Both the position numbers and the translations under genes were made by a program. Positions 17,843 to 25,289 of a stretch of 64,000 nucleotides of DNA are shown in pieces. Position 1 is the first letter of the stretch. Every line of letters starts with the position of its first letter. This stretch comes from Arthrobacter_H rhombi (GTDB lineage Bacteria > Actinomycetota > Actinomycetes > Actinomycetales > Micrococcaceae). Where the stretch lies: the NCBI RefSeq assembly GCF_039526245.1, contig NZ_BAAAIV010000019.1:155263-219262 (forward strand). Reading direction: 5' to 3'. The notes below the pieces were generated by a model. It was given only the letters and a program-made list of their open reading frames with translations. It was not told the origin of the DNA and made no database searches.

Positions 17843-18588
17843 GCACCGTGGATATCGAAACCAAGCGCAAGCTGCGCGAGATGAATGCCGGGGACCTGCT
17901 CGCGGCCATCGAGGCCCAGGACGAGGCCACGAGCATGCACCTGGCCTTCGAGGAACGTCTGCGCCTGCTCGTTGACGACGCATACTCGGGGTTCGCCAAT
18001 TCAAAGGTGGCCGGACTGCTGCGGCGGGCCGGGTTGCGGTATCCGAATGCGGACTTGCGCAGGGTGGATCTCATCGAGGAACGCGGGCTATCACGCACCA
18101 TGATCGCCGAGTTGGGAACCTGCTCGTTCGTCGAGCGTCGGGACAATGTCGTCTTCCAGGGCTTCACCGGATCCGGCAAGTCGTACTTGGGATGCGCGTT
18201 GGCCAAACAAGCCTGCCGGCACAGGATCCGGGCGCACTACATTCGCATGCCCGACCTCGAGGAGGCCTGGGCCCAGGCAAAGGACAAACCATCCGGCGCC
18301 GCTAAGTTCGTGAGGAAGTACGCCTCGTTCACGATGTTGGTAATTGATGAGTGGCTTCTGGACAAGCCGTCGGAGCCGATGCAAAGCATGCTCCTTGAGC
18401 TGCTGGAGCGGCGCTACGACGCGACGTCCACGGTCTTCTGCACGCAATACCCGCAAAAGGATTGGCACCAGCGCCTCGGCTCCGGGATCCACGCGGATGC
18501 GATCATGGACCGGATCATCCACAACACGATATGGATGGAGACCGGGGCCTTCAACATGCGAGAGCAGGCCAGCGCGGCTGGCAGGTAG
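17839..18588 (+). CDS. istB: IS21 helper ATPase IstB
   Basis: 249 aa AAA+ ATPase that assists IstA in target selection. Walker A GFTGSGKSYLG (about residues 109-119) and Walker B MLVIDEWLL are intact, followed by the family's YDATSTVFCTQYPQKDWH sensor region and ADAIMDRIIHNT. Start ATG 17839 with CAGGAGGGAACCG upstream, overlapping the end of the istA frame by 4 nt. A longer in-frame ORF from 17503 lies inside istA and is not needed. Confidence 0.9.
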   Translation: MSTVDIETKRKLREMNAGDLLAAIEAQDEATSMHLAFEERLRLLVDDAYSGFANSKVAGLLRRAGLRYPNADLRRVDLIEERGLSRTMIAELGTCSFVERRDNVVFQGFTGSGKSYLGCALAKQACRHRIRAHYIRMPDLEEAWAQAKDKPSGAAKFVRKYASFTMLVIDEWLLDKPSEPMQSMLLELLERRYDATSTVFCTQYPQKDWHQRLGSGIHADAIMDRIIHNTIWMETGAFNMREQASAAGR

Positions 18589-18676
18589 GAAGCCCCCGAG
18601 AGCGCCAGTGGCTCCCACACAGGCCGCTGCTGGCGCTCTTCGGCAATAATGCAGGCTCCCTTTGGCAATATCCACA

Positions 18677-19236
18677 GGCTCTCAAGCCATCAAATACTCA
18701 CTGAATGTTTTCAGCTGCGCCTTGGCCGTCCGGCGCTGTCGCCGGAGTGCCTGCTGTAATCCGCCGCGGGTAAGGTCCTGCCCCGGAACAAAGTCGAGGT
18801 AATCAGCAAGTAGCTAGTGCAGATCCCCAGGTTGGAATCCTCACCCTCAGCGGCGCGTCCGCAATGAGGCGTGCTGCCGGCCGCTCCTACCATCATTTCG
18901 AATTGCTGCGAAGGTGTGGAAATGCGCCGACTTGCCGCCCCTTGACCGGGCAGCTGCAGCCCTATTTCTCGGAAAGCCCAGAACGGGTCGGGGCCGAACC
19001 TCGTCTCCGCCTGACGATCGCAATCCGGCGAACGTAGAAACCGTGAGCGTGTCTCGGACAACGTGAAGTCCTGACGAGACGTTTTGGCCCGGGGTGGGGC
19101 AGTCCGTTGGACTGCCCCACCCCGGGCGAATCCCATCCAGCGAAACGTCCCTTGACGTTTGACCCGCTGTTGTGCAGGGGGTTTCTCTGCTTGCAGCGGA
19201 TCTCAAGAAAATGCACTGTATGCGTTTCGACCCTTC
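18677..19236. other. Noncoding stretch between the IS element and the CoA-transferase-fold gene
   Basis: About 560 nt in which the open frames have no recognisable composition or motif. Its one clear structure is the strong hairpin at 19087-19127. Confidence 0.5.
19087..19127. terminator. Perfect 19-bp hairpin with 3-nt loop
   Basis: Arm GCCCGGGGTGGGGCAGTCC (19087-19105), loop GTT, exact complement at 19109-19127. Outside it, GACGTTT (19079-19085) and AAACGTC (about 19142-19148) form a second inverted pair. It lies about 110 nt downstream of the stop of the minus-strand 19237 gene, which it may terminate. There is no T-tract on either side. Confidence 0.55.
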
Positions 19237-20400
19237 TTAGAGCGGCGGCCAACTCAATCCGGTGACCGGTGTGTGCTTCGTATTGGCTACGATGCTGTCG
19301 GCAAGAGTTGCAGGAAGGCCATAGCGCATGAGGGTTTCCAAGTTGGCCGGTTCGGTGTTGGTGGGATTCCGTTGGCCATGCGGAGCGATCTTTGGTGCCA
19401 GAGGTGGTGAATCGAGATTGAAGAGAGGATCCCGCGAGGAAATGTGAGGGTGGTCCTTGAGCTCGTGGGGCTCGAGAACCGGGGACACGCAGGCATCGAC
19501 TTCGGCGAATAGCTCCTCGCAGGCCTTCCTCGTGCGTGAGGCGAATGCCTCTGTCAAGCGTTCCTCGATCAGGGGCCAGGTGTTTTCATCGAGATGGTCA
19601 GGTATGTCCCCCAAATCGAGCGTCGTCCAAAGATTGGCGAAGAAGGCCCGTTCGAGCGCTCCCACGGCGACGAATCGGCCATCCGAACACTTGTAGCAGC
19701 GGTAGAAGGGCAAAGTACCGGACAACACGCCCTCGCCACGCTTCGGAAGAGTAGGGCTGCCCCAATCCACGAAGTTCATTCCCATAAGGGACATCACCCC
19801 GTCGATCATGGCTACGTCGATGTAGGATCCCTCGCCTGTTTGGCTCCGGGAGTGCAGCGCGCTCAAGATCCCCACCGCTGCGAAGAGCCCGCCACCGCCG
19901 AAGTCCGCCACGAGATTAAGGGGTGGGATGGGAGGGGCGCCCGCGGGGCCGAAGGTGCCCAGCGCACCCGACATGGCAAGATAGTTGATATCGTGACCTG
20001 CTCTTTGTGACAGCGGCCCATCTTGGCCGTACCCGGTGAGGCTGCAGTAGATGATGTTGGGATTCACCGCTCGGAGGTCCTCGTAGCCGGCACCCAACCG
20101 CTCGGCGACGCCTGGTCGGAACCCTTCCATGATGACATCGGCGTTCGTGACCAGATGCCTTAGGGCCGTTTGGCCATCGTCGGTCTTCAGATCGATGGCG
20201 ACAAAGTCTTTCCCACGGGATAGGGCGGGGACTGGCAAACCTGAGCGGCCGCCGCCGATGGCGAGAACCTCTGCGCCGAGGTCTGCGAGCAGCATGCTGG
20301 CATAGGGGCCCGGAGCCAAACGGGTCATGTCGAGTATGCGGATGCCCTGAAGCGGTTTAGGAATCTGCGTTTTGGTGGTTGCTTCCTGTACTTGGAACAT
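19237..20400 (-). CDS. Alpha-methylacyl-CoA racemase-like protein (CaiB/BaiF fold)
   Basis: 387 aa. It matches the AMACR branch of the class III CoA-transferase fold: LTGYGQDGPLSQRAGHDINY with the catalytic His, and LNLVADFGGGGLFAAVGIL with the catalytic Asp, about 30 residues apart as in AMACR. GEGSYIDVAMIDGVMSL and CVSPVLEP are also typical. It would epimerise a 2-methylacyl-CoA, or move CoA if it works as a transferase. It is 14 nt downstream of an MHS transporter in a two-gene minus-strand operon, with TAGGAG upstream. The branched-chain link to the 2-oxoacid dehydrogenase operon is suggestive only. Confidence 0.85.
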   Translation of the reverse strand: MFQVQEATTKTQIPKPLQGIRILDMTRLAPGPYASMLLADLGAEVLAIGGGRSGLPVPALSRGKDFVAIDLKTDDGQTALRHLVTNADVIMEGFRPGVAERLGAGYEDLRAVNPNIIYCSLTGYGQDGPLSQRAGHDINYLAMSGALGTFGPAGAPPIPPLNLVADFGGGGLFAAVGILSALHSRSQTGEGSYIDVAMIDGVMSLMGMNFVDWGSPTLPKRGEGVLSGTLPFYRCYKCSDGRFVAVGALERAFFANLWTTLDLGDIPDHLDENTWPLIEERLTEAFASRTRKACEELFAEVDACVSPVLEPHELKDHPHISSRDPLFNLDSPPLAPKIAPHGQRNPTNTEPANLETLMRYGLPATLADSIVANTKHTPVTGLSWPPL

Positions 20401-20414
20401 GGTGTGGCGTTCTC

Positions 20415-21767
20415 CTACTCGTGGACATTTCGGGCAATTTGGTTTTCGGCAGGTGAAGAACCCTGCGGTGTTTCGGCATTACCGGCTGATGATTCGTCCG
20501 CGACGCCATATGCCACGCGATAGGTCTCCTTCATGAGGAGTACGCAGACGACGGATACGAGGCACATTGCAACCATGAAAACGGCAATGGCTTCGTAGGA
20601 ACCTGTCTTAGCAAGGAGGTAAGTCGCGACGATTGGGGCTGGTGCGCTAGAAGCCATGGTGCCGATGGTGTAGCCGAAAGAGATGCCCGTGTATCGGATC
20701 TTCGTGTCGAAGGATTCTGCGAAGAATGCGGCTAGTGGGCCATACGAGCAGGAGAAGGCGATACAGAAGACGACGAATCCGAACAGCGCCAACACGAACG
20801 AGCCGCTGTTGAGCAGCCAGAACCAGGGGAACGTGAAGAGGAGCATCGCGGTGACGCCAATCAGGTATATCGGGCGTCGGCCGTATCGGTCCGAGAGTTT
20901 TCCGAAGACGGGAAGGACGACGAAGGTGACGGCCATCGCGATGAGTACCATGGCGAGCATCTCGTTGCGTGAGAACCCGAGGCTAACCCCATAGCTGAGT
21001 CCGAAGACCGTGGCCCCGTAAAACGTCACGCCGATCGCGAAATATGCTCCGCACGTCAAGATGAGCTGTTTGGGGTACTTGCGGATCACGACGGCAATCG
21101 GAAGGCGTTCCAGGTGCGACTTCTTTTTGAGTTCCTCGAAATCGGGGCTTTCGCCTACGTGCAACCGGATGAACAAACCGATGACCACGAACACGCCACC
21201 GATGAAGAACGGGATACGCCACCCCCAGAGTTGGAAGGCCTCAGGTGAGAGGCCTGCCATGAGAAGGAAAACCGCATTGCCGAGCATCAGGCCGGCCGGT
21301 ACGCCCATCTGGACCCAACTGCCGTAGAAGCCCCTACGCCCGGGCGGAGCATGTTCGACGACCATGAGAATTGCTCCGCCTATCTCGCCGCCCAAGGCCA
21401 GTCCCTGCGTGAAGCGCAAAGCGACGAGCAGGATGGGTGCCAGGACCCCGATCGTCTGGTACGTGGGAAGAAGCGCGATTCCAAGCGTCGAGAGGCCCAT
21501 CACAGTGAGTGTGATGACGAGCATCGACTTGCGTCCGATTCGATCTCCGAAGTGTCCGAAGATCACACCCCCGAGAGGCCGGGCGACGAACGCTATCGAA
21601 AACGTAGCGAATGACAGGAGTGTGCCGATGAGGGAATCGAACTCTGGGAAGAACAAATCGTTGAAAACGAGGCCAGCGGCGGTGCCATAAACGAAGAAGT
21701 CGTACCACTCAACAGTTGTTCCTATGCCGCCGGCGAGGGCGACTTTTCGTGTTTGTTGTTTTGACAT
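20415..21767 (-). CDS. MFS transporter, MHS type
   Basis: 450 aa, 12 membrane segments. GGIGTTVEWYDFFVYGTAA, TFSIAFVARPLGGVIFGHFGDRIGRK and RFTQGLALGGEIGGA are hallmark MHS segments. I chose ATG 21767 (MSKQQTRK) because GGAG lies 5 nt upstream; an in-frame ATG at 21863 would add 32 non-conserved residues. It forms an operon with the racemase-like gene (14-nt gap). Probably imports the acid handled by that enzyme. Confidence 0.87.
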   Translation of the reverse strand: MSKQQTRKVALAGGIGTTVEWYDFFVYGTAAGLVFNDLFFPEFDSLIGTLLSFATFSIAFVARPLGGVIFGHFGDRIGRKSMLVITLTVMGLSTLGIALLPTYQTIGVLAPILLVALRFTQGLALGGEIGGAILMVVEHAPPGRRGFYGSWVQMGVPAGLMLGNAVFLLMAGLSPEAFQLWGWRIPFFIGGVFVVIGLFIRLHVGESPDFEELKKKSHLERLPIAVVIRKYPKQLILTCGAYFAIGVTFYGATVFGLSYGVSLGFSRNEMLAMVLIAMAVTFVVLPVFGKLSDRYGRRPIYLIGVTAMLLFTFPWFWLLNSGSFVLALFGFVVFCIAFSCSYGPLAAFFAESFDTKIRYTGISFGYTIGTMASSAPAPIVATYLLAKTGSYEAIAVFMVAMCLVSVVCVLLMKETYRVAYGVADESSAGNAETPQGSSPAENQIARNVHE

Positions 21768-21806
21768 AGGTGCTCCGTGGGAAAGGGGAGAAGAATGATT
21801 TTCTTC

Positions 21807-21841
21807 GTCCAACATATTGGACGGCTTCTGATATTTAAGAA
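21807..21841. promoter_or_regulatory. Two short dyads upstream of the MHS transporter
   Basis: GTCCAA-CATA-TTGGAC (21807-21822) is a perfect 6-bp dyad with a 4-nt spacer. TTCTGATATTTAAGAA (21826-21841) has TTCT/AGAA arms. The second, read on the minus strand, contains AATATCAGA, partly like the AATATTTCAGAC motif. They lie 40-75 bp before the transporter start. Candidate operator; regulator unknown. Confidence 0.4.
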
Positions 21842-22252
21842 CTCTAGATATGAAATCCGTCACGTGTCAACACTCGAATGACTTCTTTGCCTTTTGGGAA
21901 CTCTTCGACCAAACATCGATGTACATTTCGACTGCCGGAAAAGAGGTGTTCGAAAAGGACCGTTTTTGGAACGGCAAGTTTTGACACCAAAATTTGAACC
22001 TTAACGCGCCTCATAAGCCGCGTACGAAACTCATTCGCCCGTCTCAGGTTGCCTCGACGGATTTCGACCCGTTCGACATGCTGGGTATCACGACACCTGT
22101 TCTGCCGCTGAGCCCGGAGGGGCGGCGCGATGGTTCTGAAAGAACGACCTGCGGTGGTAGAACCGAGTAACGATATTGCACGCAGGAGTCAGGGGGAACA
22201 TGCGACTCGACATAACTCGGGGTCGGTGCCGAGCATGGGAAATGGGATCGCC
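21842..22252. other. Relatively AT-rich intergenic stretch before the accessory island
   Basis: About 410 nt without a supportable gene, visibly richer in A and T than its flanks (for example around 21880-21990). It contains a short CCGTT-TTTGG-AACGG hairpin near 21970. Composition change at an island edge is compatible with transfer. No attachment-site repeat was recognised. Confidence 0.4.
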
Positions 22253-23434
22253 ATGCCGTCCGTGATTGCCTGGCTTGACGCAAGCTCCGCTGAGACGAGC
22301 CGCATGCGCGAGCTCGTGAGACTCTTCGAGGTGCCCGAGAGCGTCGACGATCTCGCCATGGGCCAGTTTCGCGACATCATCAGCAACTCGCTGTTTCCCG
22401 GCACCTCGGTCCTGCATGTCTCGGCCCGGTACCTGCTGTTGGTGCCATGGTGCTATCAGGCGTTGCCCAACGCCAAGTCGGGAGAGATCCTTCGAGCCGC
22501 CGGTGAACAGACCGAGCGCCGATTGATCCGCCGGTTCCAGGAATTGGGCGTGGACCGTTTCATCGGAAGAAGCGCAGGGGACCGTGTCGCCCAGCTGCCG
22601 TCAGCTGCATATTGGTCGGCGCTCCGTGCGTGGGGGATCGTCCGCATGGACGTCGAGCGCAGCGGTATCGGAGACGCGATGATCGAAGACTGGGAGCTTC
22701 GCAGACAAGGCCTGTCCGGGGAACCGGTTTGGCATGCCGGACTCCCGGTGGCACCCGCAGGGTTTCCCTCGACGGAAGAGCAGGGCATCGCGCTGAACCG
22801 TTCCGAGGCCGAGTGGATCCGCGACCGCCTCTTGGCGACCATCGGTGGCTCGTTACTGGCCCAGATGGCAGCCAAGCCGCAACGACTCCTCAAGACCAGT
22901 CCCGCCCCGTGGACGGACCCGTGCGCCCAAAGCGCGGCCGACGACGCGGCCGTCTGGCTCAACCACGCTGAAGCCTATTCGGCATTGCAGCGCGGACTCG
23001 ACACCACGTATTACCACCTCGTCACCTCGCAGGCACACGCACGGTACGGGAGCGATGAAGATGAGCCGGACCATGCCCTCGTCGACGAATGGCAGGCCGA
23101 CGAGCACTACCGAGAGCTGCTCCAACGATGGGACCTTGACGACTTTATGGCCCGCGCGAATAGGGCCAACCCGCGGATCCAAGCCGCCAGTACCTATTTC
23201 CTGCGCCGCAGCGTTGAGGAACTGGCGTCCGGGAAACCCCTCGCCGACAACGAAGAACTCCACCGCATGGTCCGTGACCGGGAGAAACGCGCCAAGGGAG
23301 CCAACTCGCGCTTCGTGAACGAACGCCGGCTGCGCTCGTGGATGCCGCCCGAACGGGTCAACACGCAGACCTTCCGCTGGCAACAGGTCCGCAACATGAT
23401 CATCGACCTGAGGGAAGGGCTCGCTCGTGCTTGA
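22253..23434 (+). CDS. DUF6361-like protein, first gene of a three-gene candidate defence module
   Basis: Start taken at ATG 22253 (MPSVIAWLDASSAE, 393 aa), where family-like sequence begins; the frame opens at 22130. The SVIAWLD opening, the MGQFRDIISNSLFPGTSVL and HVSARYLLLVPWCYQAL segments and the C-terminal RFVNERRLRSW block resemble the DUF6361 family as I know it; a profile search was not possible. Function unknown. No signal peptide or transmembrane helix; the C-terminal half is rich in Arg/Glu. The last 8 nt overlap the GTG start of the phospholipase-D-like gene. That overlap argues that the product acts with the nuclease-like and helicase proteins. Upstream start choice is weak because no good Shine-Dalgarno is seen. 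Confidence 0.65.
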   Translation: MPSVIAWLDASSAETSRMRELVRLFEVPESVDDLAMGQFRDIISNSLFPGTSVLHVSARYLLLVPWCYQALPNAKSGEILRAAGEQTERRLIRRFQELGVDRFIGRSAGDRVAQLPSAAYWSALRAWGIVRMDVERSGIGDAMIEDWELRRQGLSGEPVWHAGLPVAPAGFPSTEEQGIALNRSEAEWIRDRLLATIGGSLLAQMAAKPQRLLKTSPAPWTDPCAQSAADDAAVWLNHAEAYSALQRGLDTTYYHLVTSQAHARYGSDEDEPDHALVDEWQADEHYRELLQRWDLDDFMARANRANPRIQAASTYFLRRSVEELASGKPLADNEELHRMVRDREKRAKGANSRFVNERRLRSWMPPERVNTQTFRWQQVRNMIIDLREGLARA

Positions 23435-25289
23435 CCCCGGTGCCCGGGAGGCACTCACCGAACAACTCCGTCCGCCGGCCGGATACCGGCTCAGCCACGC
23501 TGTCGGCACGACCTTTACGCTCGACATGCTCAGCGCCCTGGCCGTGCCGCTGAGCTTCGTCAGGGGATCCGGCGACGACCCCTCGAACGCTGTCGCCGTG
23601 CTCAACGCCGTCCGCAAAGTGTCCGACCGCATCGACATCTTCTGCCAAGCCGGCCTGATCCGCGCTCCGCGCCAGGCGAACGACCTGCTCGCCGTCCTCG
23701 AACCGATCATCCACCAGGTCCTCCCACCGCGGCGCGGCAGCCTGTTCCACCCCAAGATCTGGCTCCTGGAATTCGAATCCGAGGTCGACCGCTGCTACCG
23801 CTTCCTGTGCGGCAGTCGCAACCTCACCCCGGACACCACCTGGGATCTCCTCATCCGACTCGACGGTCGACTCGAGGATGACTACGACGACGAGGCCGCG
23901 GCTCCCATCGACATCTCGCCGCTGGCACGGTTCGTGGCAGGCCTTCCGGATCTCGCCACGGCCACCTTGCCTGCGGCACGTTCCCAGCAAATTGCCGAAC
24001 TGGCACAACACGTGGCCGCCGTCCGGTGGGAGCTGCCCCAAGACATCCACTCGCTGGCCTTCCGCCCCCTGGGCACGGGGGAGGAGTATCCCGCTGATTC
24101 TTTGGCGACGTTCCTCGGTGATCCCGAGGTCAGCACCGGACTCAACGGGCAAACTGGTGCCCGACGCTCGTTCGGCGGAGAACGCCTCCTCGTCGCGCCC
24201 TTCGTCGACGACGCCACCGTGGACATCCTGTCCAGCCACGGCGCGCGGGCACTCGAGATCTACGGACGGGGGGCCGAGCTGGACCGCCTGTCCCCGAACA
24301 CGCTGACCAAAGACCGGATCACCTTCCAGGCCCTCGACGACATCGGCAGCCCACTCGCGGACGACCCCTCCGAGCCGGGACCCGCAGCCGAGGACCTGCG
24401 AGGCCTTCACGCCAAGGCCCTCTTCACCGACTTCGACCGCACGACGCACGTCTTCATGGGCTCCACCAACGCCACTCGGGCGGCCTTCCACGGCAACATC
24501 GAGTTCTCCATTGAAATGACGGGCCCCAAAAGCCGCATCGGCACGGACAAGATCCGCGAATCGCTGGCGGGACTGCCATTCGCCGGATTCAGCGGAGACG
24601 GTGGAGTGGAGCGCACCGAGGACGACAAGGCCGAATGGCGGCTGCAGAACGAACTCATCAATGCAGCGGCCCACGCCTTCGTCCTCGATGCCATACCGGC
24701 GACCGCTCCGCCGGCGTACGAGGTGAGGATCGAACACGACTACATTCCGCCGTCGACCATGACTGCCCGCGTCGGGCTCCTGACCCTTCCGTCGCAACTC
24801 ACGGCCATGGGATCCGACGGGGACCGACAGCACCACCTGTTCCGGGGAGTCCTCCTCGAACTGGTCACCCCTTACGTCCTCATCGAACTCCGCGACGTGG
24901 CCAGCGGACTGGTGCGCACCGCCGTTGTGCAGGGTGTCCTGCGAACGGATATCGAGGGCCGGATCGACCACATCGTGGCCAGCCAGCTCAATACGCCGGA
25001 GAAGCTGCGGGCCTTCCTGCTGCTGTTCCTCACCCCGGAGGATGTGAACCCGCTCGGCAACGGCGGGGCGTTCCATGGCCTGTTCGGCGCTGCTTCGACT
25101 ACCGGCACCTTCGCGGGCTTGTTCGAGGCGGTGGCCGCAGCGGCGGCGAGTCCCGATGCCGCCCAGATGTTCTCTGATCTCAAACCCATCATGGACCGGC
25201 TGGAGACCGTCATGGGTGACGACCCGGAAATCGACGAGGTTCGCCGACTCTGGAACGTGGCCGTGGAAGCCATTGGGGTGGAGGCATGA
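23427..25289 (+). CDS. Phospholipase-D-fold protein with two HKD-type motifs, putative nuclease
   Basis: 620 aa, GTG start inside the end of the preceding gene. Two PLD half-sites are visible: HPKIWLLE at about 108-115 followed by GSRNLT (129-134), and LHAKALFTD with His at about 328 followed by GSTNAT (345-350). The first motif has Glu where the classic HxK(x4)D has Asp. The spacing suits one active site made from two halves, as in PLD-type nucleases that accompany helicases in defence systems. A C-terminal region of about 250 aa has no motif I recognise. Overlaps the helicase gene by ATGA. It could be a DNA or RNA nuclease, or a lipid phosphodiesterase; context favours nuclease. Confidence 0.8.
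   Translation: MLDPGAREALTEQLRPPAGYRLSHAVGTTFTLDMLSALAVPLSFVRGSGDDPSNAVAVLNAVRKVSDRIDIFCQAGLIRAPRQANDLLAVLEPIIHQVLPPRRGSLFHPKIWLLEFESEVDRCYRFLCGSRNLTPDTTWDLLIRLDGRLEDDYDDEAAAPIDISPLARFVAGLPDLATATLPAARSQQIAELAQHVAAVRWELPQDIHSLAFRPLGTGEEYPADSLATFLGDPEVSTGLNGQTGARRSFGGERLLVAPFVDDATVDILSSHGARALEIYGRGAELDRLSPNTLTKDRITFQALDDIGSPLADDPSEPGPAAEDLRGLHAKALFTDFDRTTHVFMGSTNATRAAFHGNIEFSIEMTGPKSRIGTDKIRESLAGLPFAGFSGDGGVERTEDDKAEWRLQNELINAAAHAFVLDAIPATAPPAYEVRIEHDYIPPSTMTARVGLLTLPSQLTAMGSDGDRQHHLFRGVLLELVTPYVLIELRDVASGLVRTAVVQGVLRTDIEGRIDHIVASQLNTPEKLRAFLLLFLTPEDVNPLGNGGAFHGLFGAASTTGTFAGLFEAVAAAAASPDAAQMFSDLKPIMDRLETVMGDDPEIDEVRRLWNVAVEAIGVEA

Larger units (their letters stand above)
16129..18676 (+). mobile_element. 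IS21-family insertion sequence, about 2.55 kb
   Basis: istA and istB with an ATGA overlap, the classic IS21 layout. Ends proposed from a short imperfect inverted match: TGTGAATATT at 16129-16138 and, on the other strand, TGTGGATATT at 18667-18676 (9 of 10). Internal GAGCC-containing subrepeats sit near both ends (several between 16140 and 16260; two on the minus strand between 18600 and 18690), as expected for multiple transposase-binding sites. The flanks are GGGCTGAA and GGCTCTCA. They share only GGCT out of register, so no clean target duplication is visible and the exact ends are uncertain. The element separates two halves of the acyl-CoA cluster and breaks no obvious gene. Confidence 0.85.

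Noticed and set aside
16121..18684. A target-site duplication flanking the IS21 element
   Set aside because: GGCT occurs on both sides but not in register with the proposed ends, so a duplication is not supported.
22130..22252. Longer N-terminus for the DUF6361-like protein
   Set aside because: The extra 41 residues look random and family-like sequence begins at MPSVIAWLD, although the start remains uncertain.
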